From contig JAEVLN010000006.1 of the NCBI GenBank assembly GCA_018350325.1, positions 1,812,693 through 1,876,692 of the forward strand: a stretch of DNA of 64,000 nucleotides, given 5' to 3'. The notes beneath the pieces were generated by a model. It worked only from the letters and a program-made list of their open reading frames with translations. It ran no database searches and had not been told where the DNA came from. Made by a program: the position numbers and the translations under genes. The number at the start of each line of letters is the position of its first letter. Within the stretch, counting starts at the first letter, position 1. Positions 53,832 through 63,599 of the stretch are shown here, in pieces. The stretch is from Globodera rostochiensis (Eukaryota > Nematoda > Chromadorea > Rhabditida > Heteroderidae).

Positions 53832-56518
53832 TCACAAAAGGTTGTAAATGGTATTGAAGTATGCGGATTTGGTGAAGGAGGTCGCGCCCGGCTGGTTGCT
53901 CCACGACGGCTGTGCCATGTTCATACCGTAGCCGTCACCGTTCCAGGCCCAGCCCAAGATGGTGTACCTGTTGCAATTGATGGACAAAAAGAATCTTAAA
54001 AGCGCCCATTCACATTATACCAGGGCTCCGGATATCTGCGGATTTTTCCTCATTATGTGGTTTTTGGAAAGGCCAATGAGGATTTTTTTTTGAAATGTGG
54101 ATTTGCGGATTTTTGTGGTCTTTTGAGATCTTTGTGGGCTTTATGTGGTTTTTTTAGGAAAATTTGACAACAAAAAGCTTTTTTCTCTTATCAAAAATTG
54201 TTAAATCTTCAAAAAATGACTATTTTTCTAATTTAAGTTGCAAATCTCTTAACCAGGGCTCACAAATCTGAGGTTTGAGCCTCATTTTGTGGTTTTTTTT
54301 TTGTGGATTTTCAAAAGATCGGGAGTTTTTTATTGCTAAAAAGGATCACATTCCTTCCAATTCTGGTTGCAAATCTATTAACAAATTGAGTAAAAAAATT
54401 CAAAAATTTTCCCGGCGGCGCCTATCGGCACCGCCGGACCCACCCCCCTTCCCCTTTTCCCCTAATTTTTGAAAAATCGCGCGCAAAAAATGATGTAAAA
54501 TCGCTAAAATGCTCATTTGTGACAGGAAGTTGCTCAAGTGATTGTTGGTAACCAGAAATATAATGAATAAAGCTATATTTACTTAATTTTGTGTGTTTAA
54601 TGAAGAAATGTTGAATTTGCGGATTTTAGGCAGCAAATGAGGATTTTTTAATGCTCCGATGCGGATTTTAAAAATTTTGAGATCGCAGCACTGATCATTA
54701 TACCCCTTGGATTTGGCATAGGACACAATGCCAGCCCAGTCGACACTGCCCGCCGGCAAACTGCCAAACTCGCCGATGATCAACGAACGGCCCGCGGACG
54801 CCAGGTCGTCAATGTCCGACGTGTTCAACCACTGGCCCTTCCCATGATTGTATGCGTCCGGGTAAATGTGCAGGGACGGAATGATGTTGGTGTCCGAAAT
54901 TTTGACGCCTCCGACGCCTGAAGAAATAGGGTGCTAGGTAGAGCCCGGTCCAGAGACGAGAATCTCGTCTCGAGATCTCGAAAAATCTCGACAAGATTTT
55001 CGAGAAATCTCGTCTCGAATCTCGTCTCAAATAAAACTGAATTTTCGAGATCCGAGATTTTTTTAAGAATCTCGTCTCGAGTCTCGCACAAAAGAAGCTC
55101 GAGATTCTCGATCAAAATTTTCATGAAAACTGTGCTTTTCTTTTGTAAAAAATTCCATCACCGGCCTAATTGCCTGGTTATCTTTTGTTTATTTGTTTTT
55201 TCTTCTTTCAGAGCTAACCAAATCAAACATTTTTGATATCATTCGAAAGCTTAGGAGGAGGAGGAGGAGAAGCTATTAGCAAGCAAAAGCTAAGCAATTG
55301 GACAATTCTGAAAAAAAGTTATGGGCAGAAAACGCTTTTTTTGACCTCAATTGGCCTTTAATGTTTGGCCAATCGCTTAGCTTTTGCTTGCTAATAGCTT
55401 CTCCTCCTCCTAAGCTTTCGAATAATACTAATATTGTTTGATTTGGTTAGCTTTGAAAGACGTTATAACAAAAACGTCCCATTTGCAGGTTTTACGAAAC
55501 GACCCAGCACGAAGAAATAGTGCCGAATCTGATCAGAGCTCTGATCAACTCGCGTTTCCGTAATACCTAAAATTGCGTTTTTGACAGTCTGCGGCTCTTG
55601 GCCCCATCCGGGCGCGTCGATGATCACCGTGCCGCTGTACACTTTGCGCACAACTTTCAACGCGTCATTATACGCGGTCGCATAGTCTTTGGCACTGATT
55701 GAATGGTCGCCCCATTCGTTCATCAAATTGACCACAAAATTGCCGGCCTTTTTTAATTTGTTATAATTGGCTTTCCACCAATTGGCGCCTTGCAATAATT
55801 CATCTAAATGGAAGCCCCAATTAGTATGTGCTTAATGGTCCCAATTTTTCAAAAAAAATATTTATTTTTGCCAGTTAGTTTCCGTTTTTTTGAGCGGTAC
55901 TGACTTGGTTCCGCTTTTTCCAAAAAGACGCGGTCCCGATCAGAAGTTCTACTTTATTTAATGATAGGCCCGTGGTTAGAAGAAATGGCGCCAAATTAGA
56001 AAATTGTTTTGGCAAAACTTTTGGGATTAATCCGCTTCCCAAGGCCCCTCGGCATTTGCTCACTACTCAGTAGTGCTGCACGAGACCCAAGAGACTCGAG
56101 CCCGATGCTTTACCTCGAGCCCGAGACCCAAAAAACCCGAGACTTTTCTCGAGTCGATATTCGAGACTCTCGTGCAGCACTACTACTCACTTGCGCTGTT
56201 GGAACCCAGCACAGTTGCCTTGTGGTAAGTGACGATGACGGCGTAACCGTTGTTGACCGCCTCGCTGATCCACGACACGGCCAACGAGATGGGCACTGTT
56301 GGCTCAACTTCGATGCGTACCGTTTGGACTTTGGGTGCTGCCGACTTCATCAACGCGAAGCCAAGCGACACATTGCCGCCGTTGTAGTAGCTCGGCTGCA
56401 AATTGACGCCATGCCCGAGGCCGGCGGTGAGCGCTTCCGCAAACGACGACAAGCAGCAGATGCTAATCAGCAAAAAAAGTGGGACAGATCCGAACATTTT
56501 GTGATGAATTTGAACCAT
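53832..56518 (-). CDS. GH5-type glycoside hydrolase, secreted (plant cell-wall enzyme candidate)
   Basis: The exons are 56518-56191, 55803-55567, 54917-54704 and 53967-53832, all in phase, giving about 304 residues. The signal peptide is FGSVPLFLLISICCLSSFAE, and MFGS at 56497 is a second possible start. The mature protein begins LGHGVNLQPSYYNGGNVSLG. It shows TVRIEVEP, the acid/base motif NLMNEWG, HIYPDAYNHG, the nucleophile motif IIGEFG, and LGWAWNGDGYGMN near the end, all as in clan GH-A family 5 enzymes of bacteria. Exons are GC-richer than their surroundings. Plant-parasitic nematodes are known to have acquired GH5 cellulases from bacteria. The substrate here (cellulose, mannan or other) cannot be told by eye. 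Introns 1 and 3 each contain a MITE at the donor site. Confidence 0.85.
54021..54695. mobile_element. MITE inserted at 5' splice site of GH5 intron 3
   Basis: The ends CAGGGCTCCGGATATC and GATCGCAGCACTG are imperfectly inverted. CATTATAC is duplicated at 54013-54020 and 54696-54703, with two extra bases (AT) at the right. On the gene strand the right duplication reads GTATAATG and is the actual splice donor. The interior has TGCGGATTTTT words and the GC-rich hairpin at 54413. Confidence 0.65.
54940..55125. repeat. GAGACGAGAATCTCGTCTCG palindromic repeats
   Basis: The stretch is dense in GAGATCTCG and CTCGTCTCGA words, in intron 2 of the GH5-like gene. It looks like a MITE interior, but no terminal duplication could be fixed. 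Confidence 0.45.
55212..55452. repeat. Foldback element in GH5 intron 2
   Basis: Arms of about 85 bases are inverted copies. AGCTAACCAAATCAAACATT and AGCTATTAGCAAGCAAAAGC are in the left arm, with complements in the right arm ending GATTTGGTTAGCT. A diverged relative of one arm lies near 43745-43840. Confidence 0.75.
56071..56182. mobile_element. MITE inserted at 5' splice site of GH5 intron 1
   Basis: The ends TAGTGCTGCACGAGA and TCTCGTGCAGCACTA are flanked by CTACTCAG and CTACTCAC. Read on the gene strand, the CTACTCAC copy is GTGAGTAG, the donor used directly after the exon. The other copy has lost the GT. Confidence 0.8.
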
Positions 56519-57213
56519 TTTTTGGTTGATTTTTGTTTTCTTAATTTGTTGGCATTTAATTCGATCAATATATTTTTTGAATATTTGGCGTAAGAAAAAT
56601 TTGACAAATTCAAAACGAATATACCAATTTTAAGGTAAAATTAATCTTTTGGATATCGCCGGTAATTTTTTGTTGTTGTTAATTTTAAGAAAATTGCTTA
56701 GAATTTTTCAAAAATCAGTAACATTTTGTCAATTTTAAAAACCCTCAAAATTTTTGTAATGGAATGTGGTGAAAAGAAGTCGATATTTGTGGCCGATACC
56801 TAGAGATCGGACGATCACGATTCTCGATCGAAATCTCGATCAGTGAGAATTTTTGTCAATCTAAATCTCGATCGGTACTCAAGTCCGTTTTCTAGTGATA
56901 CTTCTAATTCGCCCACTCCCCAAAAATGTGCCCCCACCACCAATGAAGCTTCAGAATGATATGTATCAAGTTATTGGCTTTTAGACGAAATTATGGCTTT
57001 CAAATAAAGTGGCAAACAAATTGGGGGGGGGGGGTGGGGAGGGGACGAGGACAATTTGGGGGGGGGGGATGGAGGCGAATATTGGAGCTACGGGTCGGCA
57101 AATTGGGTTATCAGGCGCTTGAATGGGGCTGATCTCTCGCTTATCCCTTAGGCTGTGAGGCGCTCGCATGCGGTTGGCGATTTATATTTTGCGTTGCTTT
57201 GGCGTCTCGTTTT

Positions 57214-57350
57214 TCTAATGGTAAATAGAGAAAAAAAAATGTAAGAAATAGTGAAGAGGTAGGAGGTGGGAGGACACTCTGCTCTCTTTTTCCATTCACT
57301 ATTTCTTACTTTTTTTTTCTTCTCTGTTTACCATTAGAAAACCGGGCTAC
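57214..57350. repeat. Foldback element
   Basis: CTAATGGTAAATAGAGAAAA with TAAGAAATAGTGAA on the left is inverted as TTCACTATTTCTTAC with CTCTGTTTACCATTAG on the right, around a short spacer. Confidence 0.7.
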
Positions 57351-57376
57351 CACAGCTATGCAAAATATAGCCAGAC

Positions 57377-57969
57377 CAGGGATGTGATGGCCAAACCCCA
57401 AAAACGTGGAAAATTTTTTTAAGCATTTAATTTAATGTAAAATTGCTCGAACAATCCTTAACTAGCATATTTATCAACTTTCACTATTTTGAGCAAATTT
57501 GGCTGAGTAATTGTGGGAAAAAAGTCAATTTTTAGGGGGTGTATTTTTACCTTTTTACTTTGTTAAGGAGCTTTCAAAAATGCAAAATTTTTTTGCGAAT
57601 TCTGCTTCATTTTTACAAATTAGGGGGGGGGGGGGTGGGTGGTGGGTCGGCGGTGCCGATAGGCGCCGCAGAGAAAATTTTGAAATTTTTACTCAATTTT
57701 GTTAAGAGATTTGCAATCAAAATGTTAAAAATGGCCTTTTGAAGCTTTTTTAAGAATAGGAGAGGTCCGGCGCCGCCGAATTATTTTTTTTGAAGATTAA
57801 AGATTGGTTAAAAAAATTGGTCCAAATAATTGGCAAAATGTTTTCAAATTTTTTAAATATATCCAATAAATTGAGAGAAAGTCCATTCAATACTATACCG
57901 TGGAAAAAACGTGGCAAAAACCCCAAAACGTGGAAATTTCCACGTTTCCGTGGTAAAATCGCACCCCTG
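57377..57969. mobile_element. MITE with CAGGGATGTGATGG end
   Basis: It starts CAGGGATGTGATGGCCAAAC and ends GGTAAAATCGCACCCCTG. AGCCAGAC flanks both sides (57369-57376 and 57970-57977). ACGTGGAAATTTCCACGTTT words lie at the right, and the GC-rich hairpin with a G-run is at 57620-57670. Confidence 0.8.
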
Positions 57970-58598
57970 AGCCAGACTCCATGCGAGACCTACAGCCACA
58001 CTTACAGGCTCAACAAAAGACATCATCAGCCCCATTTAAGCGCCCCATAGCCACATTGCCGGGCCGTAATGGAGTTGGAGCAGTTCAGAGACTCAACGAA
58101 TCAATAAATGTGTTTGAATAGGAAGGAGAGTTTGGATCATATGATCCATTTTTACTGGCGCCGTCGAGAAAATTTTGAAGACTCAATTGTTAAGGAATTT
58201 GAACAAAATCATTAAAAATTGGGCACATTTTCAAAAAGCTTGAATTATGGCAAAACATAAAATATGTCAAATATCCAAAAGATGCCAATGCCATATAAAA
58301 ATGGTATTATGGTCACCCTCCTGCCTACGGTGGGCGCATATGTTGAGCGACGAGACGAAAGTGATGGTATTCCGAGTCCGTATATAACAAATTACAAAAT
58401 TATATATTTTTTTAATTTTCTCTCCGTCTTCCATTCGTCCTCAGCTTTCTCTTTTCGGGCTCACTTAGGTCTCCGAACCAACAGCAAAAAGTCTTCGTCA
58501 AAGCACAATCGCTTTCCCGTCAAATTGTTGCGCAACTCAAATGGCACAATGCCATCCGAAGAGCAATTCCAAATAAAAATGATAAAAAATGAATTTAA

Positions 58599-58762
58599 AG
58601 GGGAGGCGCGAACGCCGTCCCCCGCACTCAAAAATTTAGCTGTGGGCCTATCCCAGTTCGGGACCGCCCTGCGGGTCAGCCCCAACCGAAAGTGCAATGG
58701 TGGAGCCTCGCCACAGGAGTCCTGCCTCAGTGATCGCAGGAACTCCCCAGCCAGGTAAGTTT
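58599..58762 (-). ncRNA. U1 snRNA
   Basis: The 5' end reads AAACTTACCTGGCTGGGG, with the ACTTACCTG needed to pair with 5' splice sites. The body has CATTGCACTTTCGGTTGGGG. The Sm site AAATTTTTGA precedes a GC-rich terminal stem-loop with a TTCG loop (GGCGTTCGCGCC). Length of about 164 nt is normal for nematode U1. A proximal element should lie upstream (about 58810-58830), but I cannot identify it with confidence. Confidence 0.9.
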
Positions 58763-59758
58763 ATGAAGGGCCGCACAGCCCACGGACAAGCAATGTGCGA
58801 CGGGAATGTCCGATGGGGAGCAAACGGGGGAAGGGTGGGAGCAGAAAAGAGAGTGAAATATGCACTCTCTCTCACTGATGCTCTCGTTTCTTTTCCCTCA
58901 GAATCTCTGCACTATTTCGTTTGATTGCTCGTTATGACCGCTCTGTATTTCTCATATTTCCTTTCTCTCTCTATCTTCTCCTTGAAGCTGAAGCACAGAG
59001 AAAAAACAGCAGTCTGTCTTATAGACAAAAATGAGAGAAAATAGAGTAAAGTGAGAGAGTACGTGACAGAAAAAGAAAGTTGAGAGAGAGTGAGTGAATT
59101 CATTCTAGGGTTGTCATAAAATTTTTCTTCAAAATTTTAGAGGTCAAATTTTTGTTTTAATTTGAATAATTTCCGAAATTTATTGGCATTAGAGCCTGTA
59201 ATTTGTTAACTTTATTCTTATAGAAGAGAAAGGAATGGCATCAGTGATGTAACCGGATCCTAAACAGTGTCCGAAAACCGCAATTTTTAAAATTCTAAAA
59301 ATTGATTTGAATAAAATTTTATGGGTTGATCATATTTTTTTGTCTTTAGTAAAAAAAAATTGTTGAATTGAAAAGGACTCCAACTTTCACAGACAAAAAG
59401 GAAATCGAGCACCAGCACTTGAATGCTTGTTGTCTTTTGTCGTTAAGTGAAAAACCAAAAACTTTGAGGGCCTATATCTCGTTCCCCAGGCCTCCTTAGC
59501 AAAAATTAATGTCATTTTGTGGTAGAAATGTGGGGGGTGATCGATCAGTGTGCCAAGTTTCATCCCGAAACTCCACGGGAACTTGGGGACCTTCCCTTTG
59601 TAAAACCCACACTCACATTTTTCTTCCCGAAGAGACAAACCGCTAGACCATCGATTTCTTGTCAATCATTTTGTAAAAAAGAAATTAATTTTTTGACAAA
59701 AAGTACGCGTCCACCACAGTCAAGCCCTCGGAAAAAATGCACTCAATGATGCCATCTT

Positions 59759-59888
59759 TAGGGGGTGTATGCTAACCCCGACCCCGCGTCGGGGATGGGG
59801 TTCGGTGTTTTTCGGGGTTAGAAGTGTCGGGGTCGTGGAAAACCCCGAAAAATGGCCTAAATTTGCGGGGTCGGGGTGACAACCCTAG
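59759..59888. mobile_element. MITE, TAGGGTTGTCACCCCGACC family (reverse copy)
   Basis: TAGGGGGTGTATGCTAACCC on the left and GGGGTGACAACCCTA on the right enclose GGGGTCGGG-type repeats. It is the partner of 28026-28147. Confidence 0.5.
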
Positions 59889-60239
59889 TTCAAATGGCAC
59901 AATGCCATCTGAAGCGGAATCCAAAGACTGATGAATTGGTTTATTCTGGCACTTTCGTTTTCGACAGGCATTACAAAAAGCTTGTTGGGTGGTTGCGCTT
60001 TGGGATTTCGTAAAAATAGTGCACAAAACATACAAATTTAGAGGATGCCCAAAAGTTCCACGTCACCTTCAATATCTTTGTTGAAGTAAGGCAATGTATA
60101 CATATGTAAATAAATAATAAAATAAATGATGACAGCAGGGGAATTATTGCACTATTTCTTTTTTGACAATAGGGCCAAAATCATGGCCAATGCCAACGCA
60201 AATGCCACTCAAAATAGGCACCAGGGGGGGGGGGCGTTC

Positions 60240-60602
60240 ATGCCAACGCCATATTTTGCTTTACGCAAATGCCAACACATTCTCTCGCATCCCCTCCGCA
60301 CCGCAGTTTGTTTGATCGTCGTGGCCTCTCTTCTGCTCGAGACGGGTCAGAAATTTCGTTGCAAATTAATATTTCTGGCGCAATTCAATATTTCATGACT
60401 AATTAGTAAATATTCAAAAAAATTTTAACTTACATTTCTACTCACGATAGAGAATTTAGATGCATCGCCAAAACCAAAGATTAAAGTCAAAAATGGAGCA
60501 TCAAGTTCTGGCAATGCTGAAGTCAATGCACGTGGCACCGGCCTCACGCGCTATGATGAGAGCAAACAAAAGTATTTTCGACAAAAATATCAAAAGTCGG
60601 AG
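60240..60602 (+). CDS. Candidate small secreted protein (unrecognised)
   Basis: A phase-compatible two-exon model has exon 1 at 60240-60345 (upstream in-frame ATGs exist from 60126) with the hydrophobic stretch TAVCLIVVASLLL, donor GTCAGA, and exon 2 from 60460 after TTTAG. Exon 2 reads DASPKPKIKVKNGASSSG, then NARGTGLTRYDESKQKYFRQ, and leaves at GTCCCGG near 60602 or runs on. Four ATGCCA words lie between about 60190 and 60277, partly inside the proposed exon 1. No family is recognised. The coding status rests on the phase match and codon-like composition only. Confidence 0.35.
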
Positions 60603-60994
60603 GTCCCGGTTTTTAAATTTTTGGCAAGGACGGGCAATGGGTCTTGCCAACGAAAATTTTGGTGAAATTGCTTAACAAAACCCCCAAATTTCTCCCGGCG
60701 GCGCCTATCGGCACCGCCGACACCCCACCCTCCCTAAAAGCTTAAAATGGGCTTATGAAGGCCTCTGAAACAAAAAATGCATCCTTCAAAATTTTAAAAA
60801 TGAATAAGTGAATATTTCAAAAAATATTTATTAAATAAATTATTTTAAGAAAAATTTTTCATAATCACATAAAAAAAATTTCAATTTTGTTTCGATTTTC
60901 GATTCGAACTTTTCAGTTTCGATTTTCGATTTCGACTTTTTTTTTACTTTCGACACAGCCCTGGGGGGGGGGGGGAACGAATCGTCCTCCGCCC

Positions 60995-61804
60995 CGCATA
61001 CATAACCGATTTAGGCTATCAAGAATTTTGGGGTCACGATGTTGAGGGATGTTCCTACGACCCTCCTTACATCGGAGGAAAGCCCGGATCTAAGAAAGGT
61101 TCCAACGCCCCCAACAATCGACGTCCTTACATCGGAGGACAGCCCGGATTTGATGAAGGCGACGTCGTCGGTTGCGGCGTCAAGTTGAAAACGCGCGAAA
61201 TCATTTATACGCTAAACGGAAAGCCTTTGGGTGAGAAAGAATAAAAATTAAAAGCAATTTAAATTTTTTAAAATACACCAAGTCGATTAAAAGGTGTTCC
61301 TAGGGGTATTCGGGGCGGGAGGGGGGGGGGGGGGGCATGGACTTCGAATCTGACATCCAAGCTTCAACTGATTCTGAAATTTTTTCTAAAATTACAAATC
61401 TTTTTTTATTATACAAATCGTTCAAAAATGGCACTAAAAAGGAAAGTAAAATTTCCAATTAAAATTTACAACAAAGATTAGCAGCCAGTTAGTTTACATG
61501 GATAAATAACAGCAATATGTTTATTTCCTTTAAAAACAAAATAGTTTTTTATTCTTCAATAAAATGGAGAGGCACCGACTCGCCAAACATTAAAAATATA
61601 ATAAAAAATTGCTTTTAACTACTTATTTGATTTATTAATTAAAAACAATATTTATTTTTTTGTTTGTTTGCAGAAACTGCCGGTTTGCTTGTCTCATCTA
61701 CCGCCGATTTGTTTCCAAGCGTTTGGATGTATGGTCCTGGCAACAAAATTGAAGCAAACTTTGGACCGCAATTTTTATGCAATGAGGAAGCCCTCGGACA
61801 GTGA
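60995..61804 (+). pseudogene. SPRY-domain protein fragment (SPRYSEC-like)
   Basis: Exon A (about 60995-61230) reads [20 protein letters not shown], then [20 protein letters not shown] and GKPLG, ending at GTGAGA in phase 1. Exon B (61674-61804) continues ETAGLLVSSTADLFPSVWMY, GNKIEANFGPQF and a stop. These are the second half of a SPRY domain, as in the SPRYSEC effectors and RanBP-type proteins of cyst nematodes. The first half of SPRY and any signal peptide are missing: the left edge runs into a G-run at 60964. An internal 60-base segment (PYIGGKPG to PYIGGQPG) is duplicated. It is a truncated copy. Confidence 0.75.
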
Positions 61805-62404
61805 AAAACGATTTTTTAAAATTTTATTTTCTTCTGTTTTCTTGGCCCGGTCAGAACTGATTTCCTGCTCTCTCTCTTTCGGGATCTATCATTTTGTAAA
61901 TCGACAAAAGAGTAAAAAAAAATCTTACGCTTTATTAAAGTTTCATTTTGTTGATAAAAGTTATTTTTCGCCGATCGGACATTTGGCAAATGAACCGGAC
62001 GAGTTTGGGCTTTCCTTCGATGAAAACAATCACAATAGCGGCGCAACATTCAATCAACCGCGTGACCCCAAAATTCAAATTAAAGTTCGTGTGGGTTCGA
62101 ATCCGCTTGAGAGCGATGCATTATTAACTTTTATTCGTCCTCTATTCTCTTCGCTCGTTCATTAAAGAAACATTTTTAAAAACTTTCAAATATTTTAATT
62201 AAAATGCGCGAAAAAATAAGATTTTTTGAAAAAAATTCGCCCCATCTTCTGAATTTTTGCTGCAAGCATTTTACTAAACTAAAAAATAAACAAAACCCGC
62301 CAAAATAAAAAAAAAAAAGATTTTTGTTTTGAATTATTTTTTTTGTTTTTTTTTTGTTTTTTTTTTTTGCTTTTTTTTGTTTTTTTTTTTTGTTTTTTTT
62401 TTGT

Positions 62405-62600
62405 CTTAACAAAGATATATTCGACGCATTCTGGTGTACCCGGTTCACAGCGAAGATGGGTTAATCTTCCGCAAAATAAAACGTTTCTGGACCTGAAGTT
62501 CTAAGAGATCAGACAGGACCAGGACGCTGACCCGAAATCATGGATTTTTGTCGATCTGGATATCTTGAAATCATGATTTTTATATCATGGCCTTGGTCAT
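62405..62600 (-). pseudogene. Inverted duplicate of the 1305-1510 fossil fragment
   Basis: The minus strand carries the G-T-P-E-like end of family 1 exon 2 (GGTGTACCCGGTTCACAGCG on the plus strand). It is followed by the same AAACGTTTCTGGACCTGAAG flank as at 1305-1445. It is preceded by a 130-base T-rich simple tract (62290-62405). Confidence 0.5.
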
Positions 62601-62740
62601 TTCCAATTTTAAATAATAATCAGGGCTTCCACTTTTAGGCAAATGCCTATTCTGCGAACTTGGCACAGTGAGTTAAGCACGAAAAACATATTTTTAGCTT
62701 TATTTGGAGCTTCTAGAATGGACTTTATAATGCCTATCAC

Positions 62741-63308
62741 TAGGGAAGCAAATTATATGCAAATGCATATTTTTTTCCTGAACTGGGAACGGTCTGAAAC
62801 GCACGAAAAAGTTGTTTTCAGCTTGGTTTGAAGCTTCTAGACCGCATTTCCATCTGCATATTTTGCATATTTTTGCATATTTCGCGATTTATGTGCATAT
62901 TTGCATATTTGTGCATATTTCGCTATTTATTTGCATATTTTATATGCATATTTTGGCATTTTCGCCATTTTTATCCATATTTTGCTATTTTTCAAAAATT
63001 CCTTAACAAAAATGCAATAAAAATGAAAAATATACCCCTAAAGATCGACTTTTTCAAAATTTTCAAAAAATAACCCCAAAAAATGATTTTTTAAAAATTT
63101 TCAAAAAATGCACCTCTAAAATTGATTTTTTAAAAATTTTCAAAAATGCAACCCTAAAAATTTACTTTTTCGTGATTTGGGGAAATTATATTGAATTTGG
63201 AAAAATTTATGTGCATATTTTTTCATTTTATGTGCATATTTTGCAATTTTTGGTGCATATTTTATGCGCATATTTCAAGATTTTATGTGCATATTTTTTG
63301 CCTCCCTA
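62741..63308. mobile_element. MITE with TAGGGAAGCAAA ends
   Basis: TAGGGAAGCAAATTATATGC and ATATTTTTTGCCTCCCTA are inverted ends. CCTATCAC flanks both sides (62733-62740 and 63309-63316). The interior is GTGCATATTTTGCATATTT-type repeats around a core of AAAATTTTCAAAAA words. Confidence 0.85.
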
Positions 63309-63472
63309 CCTATCACTGATGGGCGGGGACAAAGTGATGGAACGAAATGTAAATGTGTGAAAAGGAAATACAACGGGGAGGGACGGTTAGAGCGAATGAA
63401 TGTGTTGGGGGGGGGGGTGGGGATGTTTGGCCATTGAAAATGGCGATCGGAAGGAAAAGGTTGCTTTCCCTC

Positions 63473-63592
63473 CAGGGCTGCACGTGATCGGAAAAAAAAA
63501 ATCCGTGAACGTGATCCGTGATCACGGACCCCCAAAAACGCCGTGATTTGGCGTGATCCGTGATACGTGATCCGTGATCACGTGCAGCCCTG
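63473..63592. mobile_element. MITE with CAGGGCTGCACGTGATC ends
   Basis: This compact 120-base element has inverted ends and TTTCCCTC on both sides (63465-63472 and 63593-63600). The interior repeats GTGATCCGTGATCACG. Confidence 0.85.
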
Positions 63593-63599
63593 TTTCCCT

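Noticed and set aside
58264..58758. 164-residue plus-strand frame
   Set aside because: Its C-terminal third is the reverse strand of the U1 snRNA gene and the rest has no recognisable feature.
61668..62165. 165-residue frame overlapping the SPRY exon
   Set aside because: It reads the SPRY exon in a wrong frame and then low-complexity DNA.
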